Assembly: GCF_006542275.1 (NCBI RefSeq)
Contig: NZ_CP041217.1
Location: 62,001-126,000 of the forward strand
Source: Saccharibacillus brassicae
Lineage (GTDB): Bacteria > Bacillota > Bacilli > Paenibacillales > Paenibacillaceae
DNA: 64,000 nucleotides
Direction of reading: 5' to 3'
Shown here piece by piece: positions 45,609 to 54,419 of the stretch (position 1 is its first letter; the number at the start of each line of letters is the position of its first letter). The position numbers and the translations under genes were made by a program. The notes under the pieces are model-generated. The model did no database searches. It saw only the letters and a list, made by a program, of their open reading frames with translations, and was not told the DNA's origin.

Positions 45609-46961
45609 TCAGCGATTCGCCCCGGCCGGCCGTTCTTCGACCACGAGCTGCTGCGGCGATCCGTCCGCGCCCCGCGAGCGGCAATCTTCGATCTCTACGC
45701 CTTCGCCGTTTTCGACCCGGAAAGCCGGTCCTTCATGGCCGGTCAGGCGAACCCGGTGAAAGCTTACGTCTTGCACGTTGCCGAGGAAAAACCCCTGGGC
45801 GCGCATCGGCTGAAGATCGGCCATCATCGCCGGCAGGCCCGCGACGGCGTCTTCGGCCATCGAAATATCCACATCGTCGAACGTGATCTCCGACACCGGC
45901 ATCTCCGCCAGCCCGTACAGGAATCCGGCCGCCGCATGCACCCGGCGCGCCGTAATATGGGCGAAATGGATTCGCCGGAACCGGGGCGTCTCTTCCGTGA
46001 CCGGATACGGATTTTTGTCCCAGACGTAACGGTCTTTGCCCCGCGGGCCGCAGAAATAATACAGGTTGAGAATGAACGGGCAGATGACGTCTTCCATGAC
46101 GATATTGCTGACCCGGACATCTTCGACCGTGCCGCCGCGGCCGCGCCGAGACTTGAAGCGCAGACCGCGGTCCGTCTGCTTGAACACGCAGTTCTGGATC
46201 ACGACGTTGCGAATATCGCCGCTCATCTCGCTGCCGAGCACGACCGCGCCGTGTCCGTGCAGCATCGTGCAGTTGGAGATCGCAATGTTCTCGCACGGCA
46301 CTTTCTCCGGCGTCTCTTCCGTGCCGGACTTGATCGCGATGCAGTCGTCGCCCACGTCGATATGGCAGTTCGAGATGCGGACGCCGCTGCACGATTCCGG
46401 ATCGATGCCGTCCGTGTTCGGCGAATCGGCCGGATTGAGAATCGACAGATTGTCGATCGTGACGTCGGTGCACAAGACGGGATTGACGGTCCAGCTCGGC
46501 GAATTGCGCAGGTTCAGGTCGCGCAGCGTGACGCGGCGGCAGCGGTCCAGCCCGATCAGCTTGGGCCGCGGGTAAGGGAGTTGTTCCGGACCGCCGCGAT
46601 GCCGGTCCCACCACGGCGCTCCGCCGCCGTCGAGCGTGCCGCCGCCGGTCACGGACACGTCTTCGAGATCGGCTCCGTACAGGCACGAAGCATGGACCCG
46701 GCGCCTGACGCCTTCCCAGCGGGAATCGACGATCGGATACTCCGCCGGGTCCGCGCCGAAGTGCAGCACGGCGCCGGGGCTAAGCCGCAGCTCAATCGCG
46801 CTGCGCAGCGCGATCGAGCCGGTATGGTAGCGGCCCGCGGGCACGAATACGGTGCCGCCTCCGGCCAGGGCGGCGGCGTCGATCGCCGCCTGGATACCCG
46901 CGGTCGACGAAGCTTCGCCGCCGGGCATCGCTCCGTAATCCAGTACGTTATAGAGGGCCAC
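45609..46961 (-). CDS. GH28 polygalacturonase-type hydrolase, cytoplasmic
   Basis: 450 residues from a GTG at 46961, nine bases behind AAGGAG, overlapping the GH105 gene by 14 bases. Parallel beta-helix with all GH28 motifs: SPNTDGIDPE, VGDDCIAIKSG (the two catalytic Asp), GHGAVVLGSEMSGDIRN (His) and RGLRFKSRRGRGG. The N-terminal NVLDYGA is typical. It has no signal peptide and so probably acts as an exo-enzyme on imported oligogalacturonides or rhamnogalacturonan pieces. Confidence 0.93.
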   Translation of the reverse strand: MALYNVLDYGAMPGGEASSTAGIQAAIDAAALAGGGTVFVPAGRYHTGSIALRSAIELRLSPGAVLHFGADPAEYPIVDSRWEGVRRRVHASCLYGADLEDVSVTGGGTLDGGGAPWWDRHRGGPEQLPYPRPKLIGLDRCRRVTLRDLNLRNSPSWTVNPVLCTDVTIDNLSILNPADSPNTDGIDPESCSGVRISNCHIDVGDDCIAIKSGTEETPEKVPCENIAISNCTMLHGHGAVVLGSEMSGDIRNVVIQNCVFKQTDRGLRFKSRRGRGGTVEDVRVSNIVMEDVICPFILNLYYFCGPRGKDRYVWDKNPYPVTEETPRFRRIHFAHITARRVHAAAGFLYGLAEMPVSEITFDDVDISMAEDAVAGLPAMMADLQPMRAQGFFLGNVQDVSFHRVRLTGHEGPAFRVENGEGVEIEDCRSRGADGSPQQLVVEERPAGANR

Positions 46962-48189
46962 AGGAATCGGCTCCTTCCCTGAAGGCTGCGAGCGGAGTAC
47001 CTCGTTCTTCCCGCCGCTTCTCCGCTTGCTCCGTGCGCGTACCCGCGCCGCCCTGCGCTTCAAGCCGCGTAAGTTCGTATTCCGAGCATGCTTTGAGGAA
47101 CGCGCCGAGCCCTTTTTGATCGTTCGTCACGATCGGTTCGCTGATATAATACGCGAACGTGCCGTCGCGTTGGTCCGCTCCGCCGAGACCGGCGACCTGA
47201 CAGTTTTTGTTCAGGTTGATCCAGCCTTCCTTCGTCTCCAGCACGAATTCGTCCAGCACGCCGCGAAAAGCGCGATCGAGCGGCTCCTGCCACGTCTCGT
47301 CGAGCACGCCGAGCCGTATGCCTTTGGCCATCGCGTAGACGATCATGCTCGAAGCGGAAGCTTCGAGATAATTGCCTTTGCGCTGCCCGCAGTCGACGAT
47401 CTGGTACCAGACGCCGGAATCCGCGTTCTGATACCGGCGCAGCGCCGTCAGCGTATCGACGAGGATGCGGCGCAGCTTCGGCGTATCGGCATGGCCGGAC
47501 GGCAGCAGCTCCAGCACGTCGACGAGCGCCATGACGAACCAGCCGAGCGAACGGCCCCAGAAATGCGGCGAACGGCCCGTGTTCGGATCGCACCACGGCT
47601 GGATCTTGCGTTCGTCCCACGCATGGTGCAGCAACCCCGTCTGTTCGTCGCGCGTATGCTGCTCGCACAGGATGAACTGCCGGGTCACGTCGTCCACTCC
47701 GGCGCCGCCCCCGTACTCCAGCTGGTACTGGAGATAGAACGGCGCTCCCATATACAGGCCGTCGAGCCAGATCTGGTACGGATAGATCTGTTTGTGCCAG
47801 AACGCGCCTTCGGACGTGCGCGGATGATGCTCCAACTGGGCGCGCAGCTGATCGGCGGCCAGACGGTATTTGCGCTCGCCCGTCTCTTGATGCAGCGCGA
47901 ACAGCAGCTTGCCGTTGTTGATATGGTCGATATTGTACTCGCCCTGCGCATAGCCGCGAATCTGCCCGTCTTCCCCGATAAAATGATCCATTTGTGCCCG
48001 GATATAGCGGAAGTACCGGCTGTCGCCGGTACGGCGCCACAGCGCCTCGAAGCCTTTGAGCACGACACCGTAATCGTACGACCATTTGCCGTTATGCCCG
48101 TTGCACAGATACAGCTTGGGACTGCGCGCCATGATCGATTCCGCCGTTCGTACGCTCCACGTTGACTTGGCTGACGATGAATGTTCCAT
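46948..48189 (-). CDS. GH105 unsaturated rhamnogalacturonyl hydrolase
   Basis: 413 residues. (alpha/alpha)6 barrel like B. subtilis YteR: WSYDYGVVLKGFEALW, YNIDHINNGKLLF, YQIWLDGLYMGAPFY with the catalytic Asp, HAWDE, and HFWGRSLGWFVMALVDVLELLP. It removes the 4,5-unsaturated galacturonyl residue left by pectin lyases from the non-reducing end of oligosaccharides. Cytoplasmic. The presence of this enzyme implies that lyase products are imported. It is followed by a 40-residue hydrophilic tail. Confidence 0.93.
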   Translation of the reverse strand: MEHSSSAKSTWSVRTAESIMARSPKLYLCNGHNGKWSYDYGVVLKGFEALWRRTGDSRYFRYIRAQMDHFIGEDGQIRGYAQGEYNIDHINNGKLLFALHQETGERKYRLAADQLRAQLEHHPRTSEGAFWHKQIYPYQIWLDGLYMGAPFYLQYQLEYGGGAGVDDVTRQFILCEQHTRDEQTGLLHHAWDERKIQPWCDPNTGRSPHFWGRSLGWFVMALVDVLELLPSGHADTPKLRRILVDTLTALRRYQNADSGVWYQIVDCGQRKGNYLEASASSMIVYAMAKGIRLGVLDETWQEPLDRAFRGVLDEFVLETKEGWINLNKNCQVAGLGGADQRDGTFAYYISEPIVTNDQKGLGAFLKACSEYELTRLEAQGGAGTRTEQAEKRREERGTPLAAFREGADSCGPL

Positions 48190-48204
48190 TGAATCGCACC
48201 CTCC

Positions 48205-49725
48205 TTATTTCTGTTCTTTGTAAGCGGCTTCATATTCGGTGATCACGCTGGCTCCGCCCGACTTTTTCCAACTCTCGACCGCCGCTTCGAAGCCTGCCCG
48301 GTCCAGCTCGCCGAGAATGTATTTGTACGTCGCGTCCATGATCGTTTTCTGCAGCTCGGAGCCCTGCGTGTTGTACGTTTCCGATTCGAGCGAATACGCC
48401 GGGTTGAGCACCGCGTAGTTGGCGTTGTCGGCGATCAGCTTGTCGGACTGCTTTTTGAGCGGATCGGCGTCGTGAATCTTGTACCCGCTTTCTTTGGGAC
48501 GGCTTGAAGCGAACGGCTGCACTTCCTGCTGCCACAGATCGGTATCGGTAATCGTGACCGCATCCTGATCGTCGGCCGTGTAATGCGTGCCTTCGATACC
48601 GTACGTCATCAGCGCGTAGCTGTCTTCGTCCATCAGGTCGTTCACGAACTTGAGCACCCGCTTGAGTTCGGCTTCGTCTTTCACTTCCGACCTCGGGAAC
48701 GCCAGCAGGCCGCCGATCCCGTTGTTGGCCGCCCAGATCGCGCGGTCCGCTTCATTGCCGGTCGAGGTGATGTCGTTGACAAGCACCAGTTCCATATCGT
48801 CTTGAATGCCTTTGGCCATGTTGAGCAGGTTTTTGCTGTCAAAAATAGCCCCGACGTAGATGCCGGCCCGGCCCTGCGCGAACTTCTGCTGCTGGTCGGT
48901 TTTGGCGGTGACGGCAAAGTCCTGATTGATGTACCCTTTTTCATACAGCGCCTTCATATAGTCCATCGTCTCGAAATACGGTTCGGTCATGAATTCCGGC
49001 GTCATCTTCCCGTCTTCGCCCACCTGCCACATATTCGGCGTGCCGAAGTAGGAGCTCAGCGTCTTGAACGCGCCGTACACCAGATCGCTGCGGTCCACGA
49101 AGCCCGTCGTGTCGGCTTTGCCGTTGCCGTCCGGGTCGTCTTCGGTAAACGCCCGCGCGACTTCCATCAGTTCGTCCGTCGTGCGCGGCGTCTCCAGCCC
49201 CAGCTTGTCCAGCCAGTCTTTGCGGATCGTGACGCCGTTGCGCGCCAGGTCTTTCTGGAACGGCACGCCGTACAGTTTGCCTCCGATCGAAGCGGAGCGG
49301 CGCGTGTCTTCCGAGATGTTCGCAAGATTCGGATAATCGTTCAGGTACGGTTCGACTTCCCAGAACAGGCCGGACTTGAGCGAGTTGCGCACCGAGGAGT
49401 TGTCGAGCAGCGTCAGCGTGACGATATCCGCCAAGGAATCCGAAGCGAGCGACGTATTGATCCGTTCTTCTTTGGAAGCGTCCGGAATCCAGGAGAATTG
49501 GATATCGGCGTTCGTTTTTTCTTCGATTTTAGTCAAAATGGTATCGGTCGGCGGCGAAGCGGTATGCAAAATATTGAGCCAGCTGATCGTCGCTTTCGAA
49601 TTTTCGTCGTACGGCTGCCCGGCGGCTCCCTGGCTGCTTCCTCCTCCGCAGGCGGTCAGCGCAAGCATTGTCGTCCCCAGCAGAATCGCTCCGGTCTTGC
49701 GGGCTTTTTTGGCGGATTTTCTCAT
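48205..49725 (-). CDS. sugar-binding lipoprotein (YtcQ/LplA type)
   Basis: 506 residues; ATG at 49725 behind AAGGGG. Lipobox LTAC at about residue 26 after a basic, hydrophobic signal. Family-1 extracellular binding protein of the large LplA/YtcQ class: ISWLNILHTASPPTDTILTKIEEKTN, DIVTLTLLDNSS, YGVPFQKDLARNGVTIRKDWLDKLGLETPRTTDELMEVARAF, DPDGNGKADTTGF. These serve CUT1 importers for complex plant oligosaccharides. With the permeases it should deliver pectin-derived oligosaccharides; no ATPase gene is here, so a shared MsmX-type ATPase elsewhere is expected. Confidence 0.92.
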   Translation of the reverse strand: MRKSAKKARKTGAILLGTTMLALTACGGGSSQGAAGQPYDENSKATISWLNILHTASPPTDTILTKIEEKTNADIQFSWIPDASKEERINTSLASDSLADIVTLTLLDNSSVRNSLKSGLFWEVEPYLNDYPNLANISEDTRRSASIGGKLYGVPFQKDLARNGVTIRKDWLDKLGLETPRTTDELMEVARAFTEDDPDGNGKADTTGFVDRSDLVYGAFKTLSSYFGTPNMWQVGEDGKMTPEFMTEPYFETMDYMKALYEKGYINQDFAVTAKTDQQQKFAQGRAGIYVGAIFDSKNLLNMAKGIQDDMELVLVNDITSTGNEADRAIWAANNGIGGLLAFPRSEVKDEAELKRVLKFVNDLMDEDSYALMTYGIEGTHYTADDQDAVTITDTDLWQQEVQPFASSRPKESGYKIHDADPLKKQSDKLIADNANYAVLNPAYSLESETYNTQGSELQKTIMDATYKYILGELDRAGFEAAVESWKKSGGASVITEYEAAYKEQK

Positions 49726-49795
49726 GTCGTTACCCCTTTTCTTCGGATAAATTGGGTCATGCCGGATATTGGACGCGGCTGAACGGACAAGCAGG

Positions 49796-50758
49796 TCAAT
49801 AGACGCCGTCTTCCCCCATCTTTTTGGCGAGGCGGTTGGACAGCATGACCAGCACCAGACCGACCAACCCTTTGAACAGGCCGACCGTCGTGCTATAGCT
49901 GAGCTGGCCGTTTTTGAGTCCCGCGGTGTAGATGTACGTATCGAAAATTTCCGCCACTTCGCGGTTGAGGGAATTGAGCAGCAGGTACATATGCTCGAAC
50001 CCGAGGTCAAGCGTGCTGCCGATCTTGAGAATGAGCAGCGTGATGATGACCGGACGGATAGCGGGCAGCGTTACATGCCACGTTTTGCGCAGCCGTCCGG
50101 CTCCGTCCATCTCCGCCGCTTCGTACAGTTGGGTATCGACGACGGTAATCGCGGCCAGATAGATGATCGTCGACCAGCCGAGTTCTTTCCAGATAATCTG
50201 TCCGATGTACACGGTGCGCAGCCATTCGGGCGACGTCAGGAAGCTGATCTTGGGCAGCCCGACCGAAGACAGCAGCTCGTTGAGCACGCCGCCGTCCACC
50301 GTCATGAACACGTAAGTAATAGAGACGATGATGACCCACGACATAAAATGCGGGATATAGATGATCGTCTGGATCGCGCCTTTGAAAAATTTGTGCCGCA
50401 CTTCGTTCAGCATAAGCGCGAGCAGAATCGGCAGCGGGAAAAAGAAAACGATATTGAGCGCGAACAAGACGAGCGTATTGCGCAGCAGCATGAAAAAGGT
50501 CGGTTCGGTAAACAGCCGGGTAAAATGCTTGAAGCCGACCCAGGGACTGCCGAGAATGCCTTGATACGGCTGGTAATCCTGGAAAGCGATCACCAGGCCT
50601 CCCATCGGAAAATACTTGAATACGACAAAATACATAAAACCGGGCAGGATCATCAAATACAGCAGCATGTGTTTGCGCAGCCCGAAACGGCTTTTGCGCA
50701 CCGTCCGACCGTCCAGCTTCAGCAGGGACGTATCGGACACGTTCACCGGCTTGGTCAT
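49796..50758 (-). CDS. sugar ABC permease (YteP/LplB type)
   Basis: 320 residues; ATG at 50758 with GAGG upstream. Six membrane helices, N-terminal LLYLMILPGFMYFVVFKYFPMGGLVIAFQDYQPYQG and the ATPase-contacting loop YEAAEMDGAGRLRKTWHVTLPAIRP are typical of LplB/YteP. It is the first gene of the minus-strand pectin operon, transcribed away from its permease partner. Confidence 0.92.
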   Translation of the reverse strand: MTKPVNVSDTSLLKLDGRTVRKSRFGLRKHMLLYLMILPGFMYFVVFKYFPMGGLVIAFQDYQPYQGILGSPWVGFKHFTRLFTEPTFFMLLRNTLVLFALNIVFFFPLPILLALMLNEVRHKFFKGAIQTIIYIPHFMSWVIIVSITYVFMTVDGGVLNELLSSVGLPKISFLTSPEWLRTVYIGQIIWKELGWSTIIYLAAITVVDTQLYEAAEMDGAGRLRKTWHVTLPAIRPVIITLLILKIGSTLDLGFEHMYLLLNSLNREVAEIFDTYIYTAGLKNGQLSYSTTVGLFKGLVGLVLVMLSNRLAKKMGEDGVY

Positions 50759-50819
50759 CGTTTGCCAACCTCGCTTTCGCTTTGAATTCCGATTGCTTCC
50801 CAAGCGTAAGCCGCGGCCG

Positions 50820-50857
50820 GCATTCCGTATATAATCATCTCGTGGTAACGCTTGCAA
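50820..50857 (-). promoter_or_regulatory. promoter of the pectin operon
   Basis: On the minus strand TTGCAA (50852-50857) and TTATAT are 17 bases apart. The -10 region lies within a 17-base sequence (50820-50836) repeated in opposite orientation at 50967-50983. Confidence 0.6.
50843..50856. promoter_or_regulatory. cre/LacI-like operator
   Basis: TGGTAACGCTTGCA matches the cre consensus TGWAANCGNTNWCA at 11 of 14 positions and overlaps the -35 of the pectin operon promoter, a position suited to catabolite repression or a LacI-family repressor. Confidence 0.4.
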
Positions 50858-50895
50858 AACCGCGTGGCTGCGCCTTTTCCGCTGTTCGGAACTCA

Positions 50896-50926
50896 GCTGA
50901 TGATTATGTGCGGGGCTGATGATTAT
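50896..50926 (+). promoter_or_regulatory. direct repeats, candidate AraC operator
   Basis: GCTGATGATTAT occurs at 50896-50907 and 50915-50926 (19-base period); its core in inverse (ATAATCATC) is at 50831-50839. Direct repeats spaced about two helical turns between divergent promoters are the usual form of AraC-family sites. Confidence 0.5.
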
Positions 50927-50966
50927 CCGCCGGATTCCGGCCGTACCCCCGATCTCCTGATCCGCG

Positions 50967-50983
50967 GATTATATACGGAATGC
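50967..50983 (+). promoter_or_regulatory. promoter-core repeat before the plus-strand permease
   Basis: GATTATATACGGAATGC is the exact inverse copy of 50820-50836. It provides a TTATAT -10, but no -35 hexamer is evident 17 bases upstream, so transcription of the permease may need an activator. Confidence 0.5.
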
Positions 50984-51039
50984 GGAGCCGCTGTTAGGGT
51001 GGAAATAGGCATTCCAGTCCACTCAAGGAGGTTCACAAG

Positions 51040-51927
51040 ATGGAGCATACTTCTTCGAAACGCAAGCAAACGCTCGGCAGCCGGTTGTTCAATATCGCGA
51101 ACTATACGGTGCTGACGCTGATCGCGCTGATCTGTCTGCTGCCCTTCATTAACGTGATCGCCAGTTCGTTCGCTTCCACCCAGGAAGTCGTGTCCAACCG
51201 CTTCATTTTGTTCCCGACGACGTTCTCGCTCGACGCTTACCGCTACATCCTGTCCACCCCGACCATTTTCAAAGGACTCGGCGTCTCGATCGGCGTGACG
51301 GTCGTCGGCACGGTCGTCAGCATGGCGCTGACCGCGCTCATGGCGTACGGGCTATCGCGCCGTTACTTGAGAGGACGCAACGTGATCAACTTCGTCGTCG
51401 TGTTCTCGATGCTGTTCAGCGGCGGCATGATTCCGACTTTCCTCGTCGTCAAAGGCGTCGGCCTGATCGACTCCTACTGGTCCCTTATTCTCCCGGTCGC
51501 CGTCAACGCGTTCAACCTGATCATCATGCGCAACTTTTTCCAGGCGCTGCCCGACGAACTGGAAGAATCCGCGAAAATCGACGGCAGCAACGACCTCGGC
51601 ATCTTTTTCAAAATCATGCTCCCGCTCGCCCTGCCTTCGATCGCGACGATCTCGCTGTTCTACGCCGTCACGTACTGGAATACGTACATGACCGCCATCT
51701 TGTACCTGACCGACTCCAACAAATGGCCGATCCAGGTGCTGCTGCGCCAGATCGTCATCGTGTCGAGCGGCATGCAGGCGGAAGGCACGTCGGTCGACGT
51801 CATCCCGCCCGCGCAGACGATCAAAATGGCCGTCATCGTCGTCGCCACCGTCCCGATGCTGATCGCCTACCCGTTCGTGCAGAAGCATTTTACCAAAGGC
51901 GCGCTGCTCGGAGCGGTCAAAGGCTGA
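51040..51927 (+). CDS. sugar ABC permease (YtcP/LplC type)
   Basis: 295 residues with a strong AAGGAGG site. Six membrane helices; FNIANYTVLTLIALICLLPFINVIASSF at the N-terminus, GGMIPTFLVVKGVGLIDSYWSLILP, and the contact loop LEESAKIDGSNDLGIFFKIMLPLALPSIAT are typical of LplC/YtcP. It should pair with the LplB-type protein encoded divergently on the other side of the regulatory region, an unusual split of a permease pair. Confidence 0.92.
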   Translation: MEHTSSKRKQTLGSRLFNIANYTVLTLIALICLLPFINVIASSFASTQEVVSNRFILFPTTFSLDAYRYILSTPTIFKGLGVSIGVTVVGTVVSMALTALMAYGLSRRYLRGRNVINFVVVFSMLFSGGMIPTFLVVKGVGLIDSYWSLILPVAVNAFNLIIMRNFFQALPDELEESAKIDGSNDLGIFFKIMLPLALPSIATISLFYAVTYWNTYMTAILYLTDSNKWPIQVLLRQIVIVSSGMQAEGTSVDVIPPAQTIKMAVIVVATVPMLIAYPFVQKHFTKGALLGAVKG

Positions 51928-51942
51928 TTCCGACGCAGACGC

Positions 51943-51985
51943 AGGCCCCGTGCCGCTGTGGACACACAGAGCACGGGGCCTTTTT
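51943..51985 (+). terminator. terminator of the LplC-type gene
   Basis: AGGCCCCGTGC and GCACGGGGCCT form an 11-bp perfect stem with T5 after it. Confidence 0.85.
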
Positions 51986-52060
51986 GCGTTGGTGTTCGGG
52001 GTGCGGATACCGGAATCGGCAGGCGAACACGGGTCCTGGTAAAAAAGGGCCGCCGCGCCG

Positions 52061-54307
52061 TCACATATTCTGTCTCAGCTTGCGGTAGACGCCCGGCGTG
52101 ACCTGTTCTTTTTTGCGGAACGAACGGATAAAGTTTTGCGGATTCTGGTATTGGAGCCGTTCGGCGATCTCTTTGACCGTCTGGTCGGTCTCGGTCAGCC
52201 ATTTCTTCGCCATGTCGAGCCGGTAGCTCATGAGATAGTCGCTGAACGTCGTGCCGAATTCTTTTTTGAAAATGCTGCTGAGATAATTCGGGTTGTAATG
52301 CAGGCGCTCCCCGATCTGGTCCAGCGACAGCTCCCGGTCGTATTCGTCGCGCACGATACCGGCGATCGTCTCCGACAGACAGCGGAACTGCTCGTTCGTC
52401 TTCTTCTCCATGCTGCGCACCATCGGGAAAATGACCTGCTCGACCAAAATCCGCTCCACTTCTTCCGGGTTGCGAATGCTCAGCAGGCGATGGTACAGCG
52501 CGTGGTTGTCCGCCGTCAGCAGCACTTCGATCCCGAGCAGCTGCTCCAGCTGGATCAGATTGTTCACGAGGCGGATCAGCATCACTTCCAGATTCATCGA
52601 ATTGCGGCTTTTCTTCATGAATTCGGCCAACAGCGGATAGAGCGCCGCCGACACTTTCTCTTCGTCGCCGAGCCGGATCGCGTCGAACAGCTTCGATTCC
52701 AGCTCCGCCGGATAATGCAGCAGCACCGGACCCGGCACGACGCTTGCGATATCCGCGTAGAAAATAATCGATTCCTTGCCGAGGTTCAACCGCTGATGCA
52801 GCGCCTGCTTGCCCATCTCGCACGCTTCGCGGCTCTTGAGCAGCTTGGGGTACGGACTGCTGATCCCGACGCTGACGGACAGCTTGACATACTCTTTGAC
52901 CGCGCGGACGACCTGCTTGGCGTACTCCAGCATACCGCGGCGAATCTCTCCCTCGTCGGCGCCGTCGAACATAAGGATCGTCGCCTGCGTATCGTCGTTC
53001 AAAATGACCGGCAGCATCCGGCTGCGCGCCGGAATCAGCTCTTCGGCGATCTTGTTGACGGCCAGCAGCAGCACGTCCCGGTCGGGCGTCTCGCGCTTGC
53101 CCACGTTGTCGAGCTGGACGAGCATCGTCACGTACTGCCGGTCGACGCCTCCTTCGTAACCGAGCCGCTTGAGCTGATGGTCGAGTTCCCCGGCGGAGAT
53201 ACGGCTGCGGAACAGATTGAGCACGAACTGCGTCTCCAGCTGCGGCTGCTCGGCTTCCATCAGCGTCTCCAGGCTCTGCTTTTCGCTCAGCAGCCGGTTA
53301 ATCGAAGACAAGATCCAGTCGATCTCGTTTTTGCCCGAAAGCGAGCCGTGGGGGGGCAGGCTGCCGGTGATTTGCAGAATCGGCTTCGTGAAGCGGCCCG
53401 CGATGACGTAGGCGACGACCGTAATAAGCAGGATCAGCGCAAGTTCCATGGCGATCAGGCCGAACCGCGTCGTCTGCAGTGCGCCGGCGATTTCCTGTTG
53501 ATCCAGCACGGTAAAATAGGTCCAGTTGTTGTAGGCGGAACGCGAGTAGATCAGCTGGGACTTCGCCGCGCCGCCCGGCTTCCAGTCCAGCATGCCCGCA
53601 GCGTGCTCGCCGCCTGCCGCCGCTTCCGCGAGCCGCGCCTGTTCGCCTTGGCCCATGTCCGGTTCGCCGGACTGCGTATCGTACATCAGATCGCCCTGCT
53701 TGTTCAAAATAAAGATGCGGGCCCCGTCTTCGGTCCGGATCGTCCGGTCGAGCGTGCCGAGCGAGAGGTCCGACAGCGCGATCGCTTCCTTGTTCCGGGA
53801 AAAAGCGGGCAGCGTATTGACGAACCGGATGCCCGATTCCGTCTTGATCCAGAACAGTCCTTTCTCCCGGTTATCGATATAATCCGTGTACAGCTTGTCT
53901 TTCTCTTCGGCGCCGAGATGCGACAGCTTCCCGTTCGAGATGCGCCAGTCCCGGTTGAGGCTGATCAGCGTATACTCCGCGCCTTCAAGCCCCATCGTGG
54001 CGATATAGTTCAGCTGCGTATTGACTTCGCGGTAAGCGAGAAAATCGCGCTCCGTAATCGGCTTGTCGACGACTTCGCCGAACGAACTCGTCGTACTGTA
54101 TGTATTGAAAGCGTATTCAATAGTACGGATCTTTTGTTCCAGATTGTTTTTGGTCTGGGTAATGGAATTTTGCTTTTCTTCGGCTACGCTGTCGATCACG
54201 GAACGCACGAGCTGGACATAGGTGTAGATGCCGAAGCTGACGGCCAGGGCGACGCCCAGCAGAAGAATCGGAATAAACGTTTTGTAGAACATTTTTCCCT
54301 TTTTCAT
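52061..54307 (-). CDS. membrane-bound AraC-family regulator (YtdP-like)
   Basis: 748 residues; ATG at 54307 behind GGAGG. Topology: helix about 10-32, extracytoplasmic Cache-like sensor region about 33-290 (ITQTKNNLEQKIRTIEYAFNTYS, WTYFTVLDQQEIAG), second helix about 297-320, a HAMP-like linker, a large cytoplasmic middle part, and an AraC-type double helix-turn-helix at the C-terminus (ELSLDQIGERLHYNPNYLSSIFKKEFGTTFSDYLMSYRL, TVKEIAERLQYQNPQNFIRSFRKKEQVTPGVYR). It resembles B. subtilis YtdP, encoded near the rhamnogalacturonan genes. It probably senses oligosaccharide or loaded binding protein and activates the adjacent promoters. Confidence 0.9.
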   Translation of the reverse strand: MKKGKMFYKTFIPILLLGVALAVSFGIYTYVQLVRSVIDSVAEEKQNSITQTKNNLEQKIRTIEYAFNTYSTTSSFGEVVDKPITERDFLAYREVNTQLNYIATMGLEGAEYTLISLNRDWRISNGKLSHLGAEEKDKLYTDYIDNREKGLFWIKTESGIRFVNTLPAFSRNKEAIALSDLSLGTLDRTIRTEDGARIFILNKQGDLMYDTQSGEPDMGQGEQARLAEAAAGGEHAAGMLDWKPGGAAKSQLIYSRSAYNNWTYFTVLDQQEIAGALQTTRFGLIAMELALILLITVVAYVIAGRFTKPILQITGSLPPHGSLSGKNEIDWILSSINRLLSEKQSLETLMEAEQPQLETQFVLNLFRSRISAGELDHQLKRLGYEGGVDRQYVTMLVQLDNVGKRETPDRDVLLLAVNKIAEELIPARSRMLPVILNDDTQATILMFDGADEGEIRRGMLEYAKQVVRAVKEYVKLSVSVGISSPYPKLLKSREACEMGKQALHQRLNLGKESIIFYADIASVVPGPVLLHYPAELESKLFDAIRLGDEEKVSAALYPLLAEFMKKSRNSMNLEVMLIRLVNNLIQLEQLLGIEVLLTADNHALYHRLLSIRNPEEVERILVEQVIFPMVRSMEKKTNEQFRCLSETIAGIVRDEYDRELSLDQIGERLHYNPNYLSSIFKKEFGTTFSDYLMSYRLDMAKKWLTETDQTVKEIAERLQYQNPQNFIRSFRKKEQVTPGVYRKLRQNM

Positions 54308-54380
54308 AAAATTCCTCCAACGATTATAAGATTCTTCCATAATTATAACGCGCCGCTCCGGCAAACCGGAACCCCCCGAC

Positions 54381-54419
54381 CAAAAAAGAAGCCGCAAGCG
54401 GCTGTCGCCGCTGCGGCTT
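54381..54419 (-). terminator. terminator overlapping the end of the MsrAB gene
   Basis: AAGCCGCAGCGGC and GCCGCTTGCGGCTT form a nearly perfect stem with T6 after it on the minus strand; it covers the stop codon. Confidence 0.82.
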
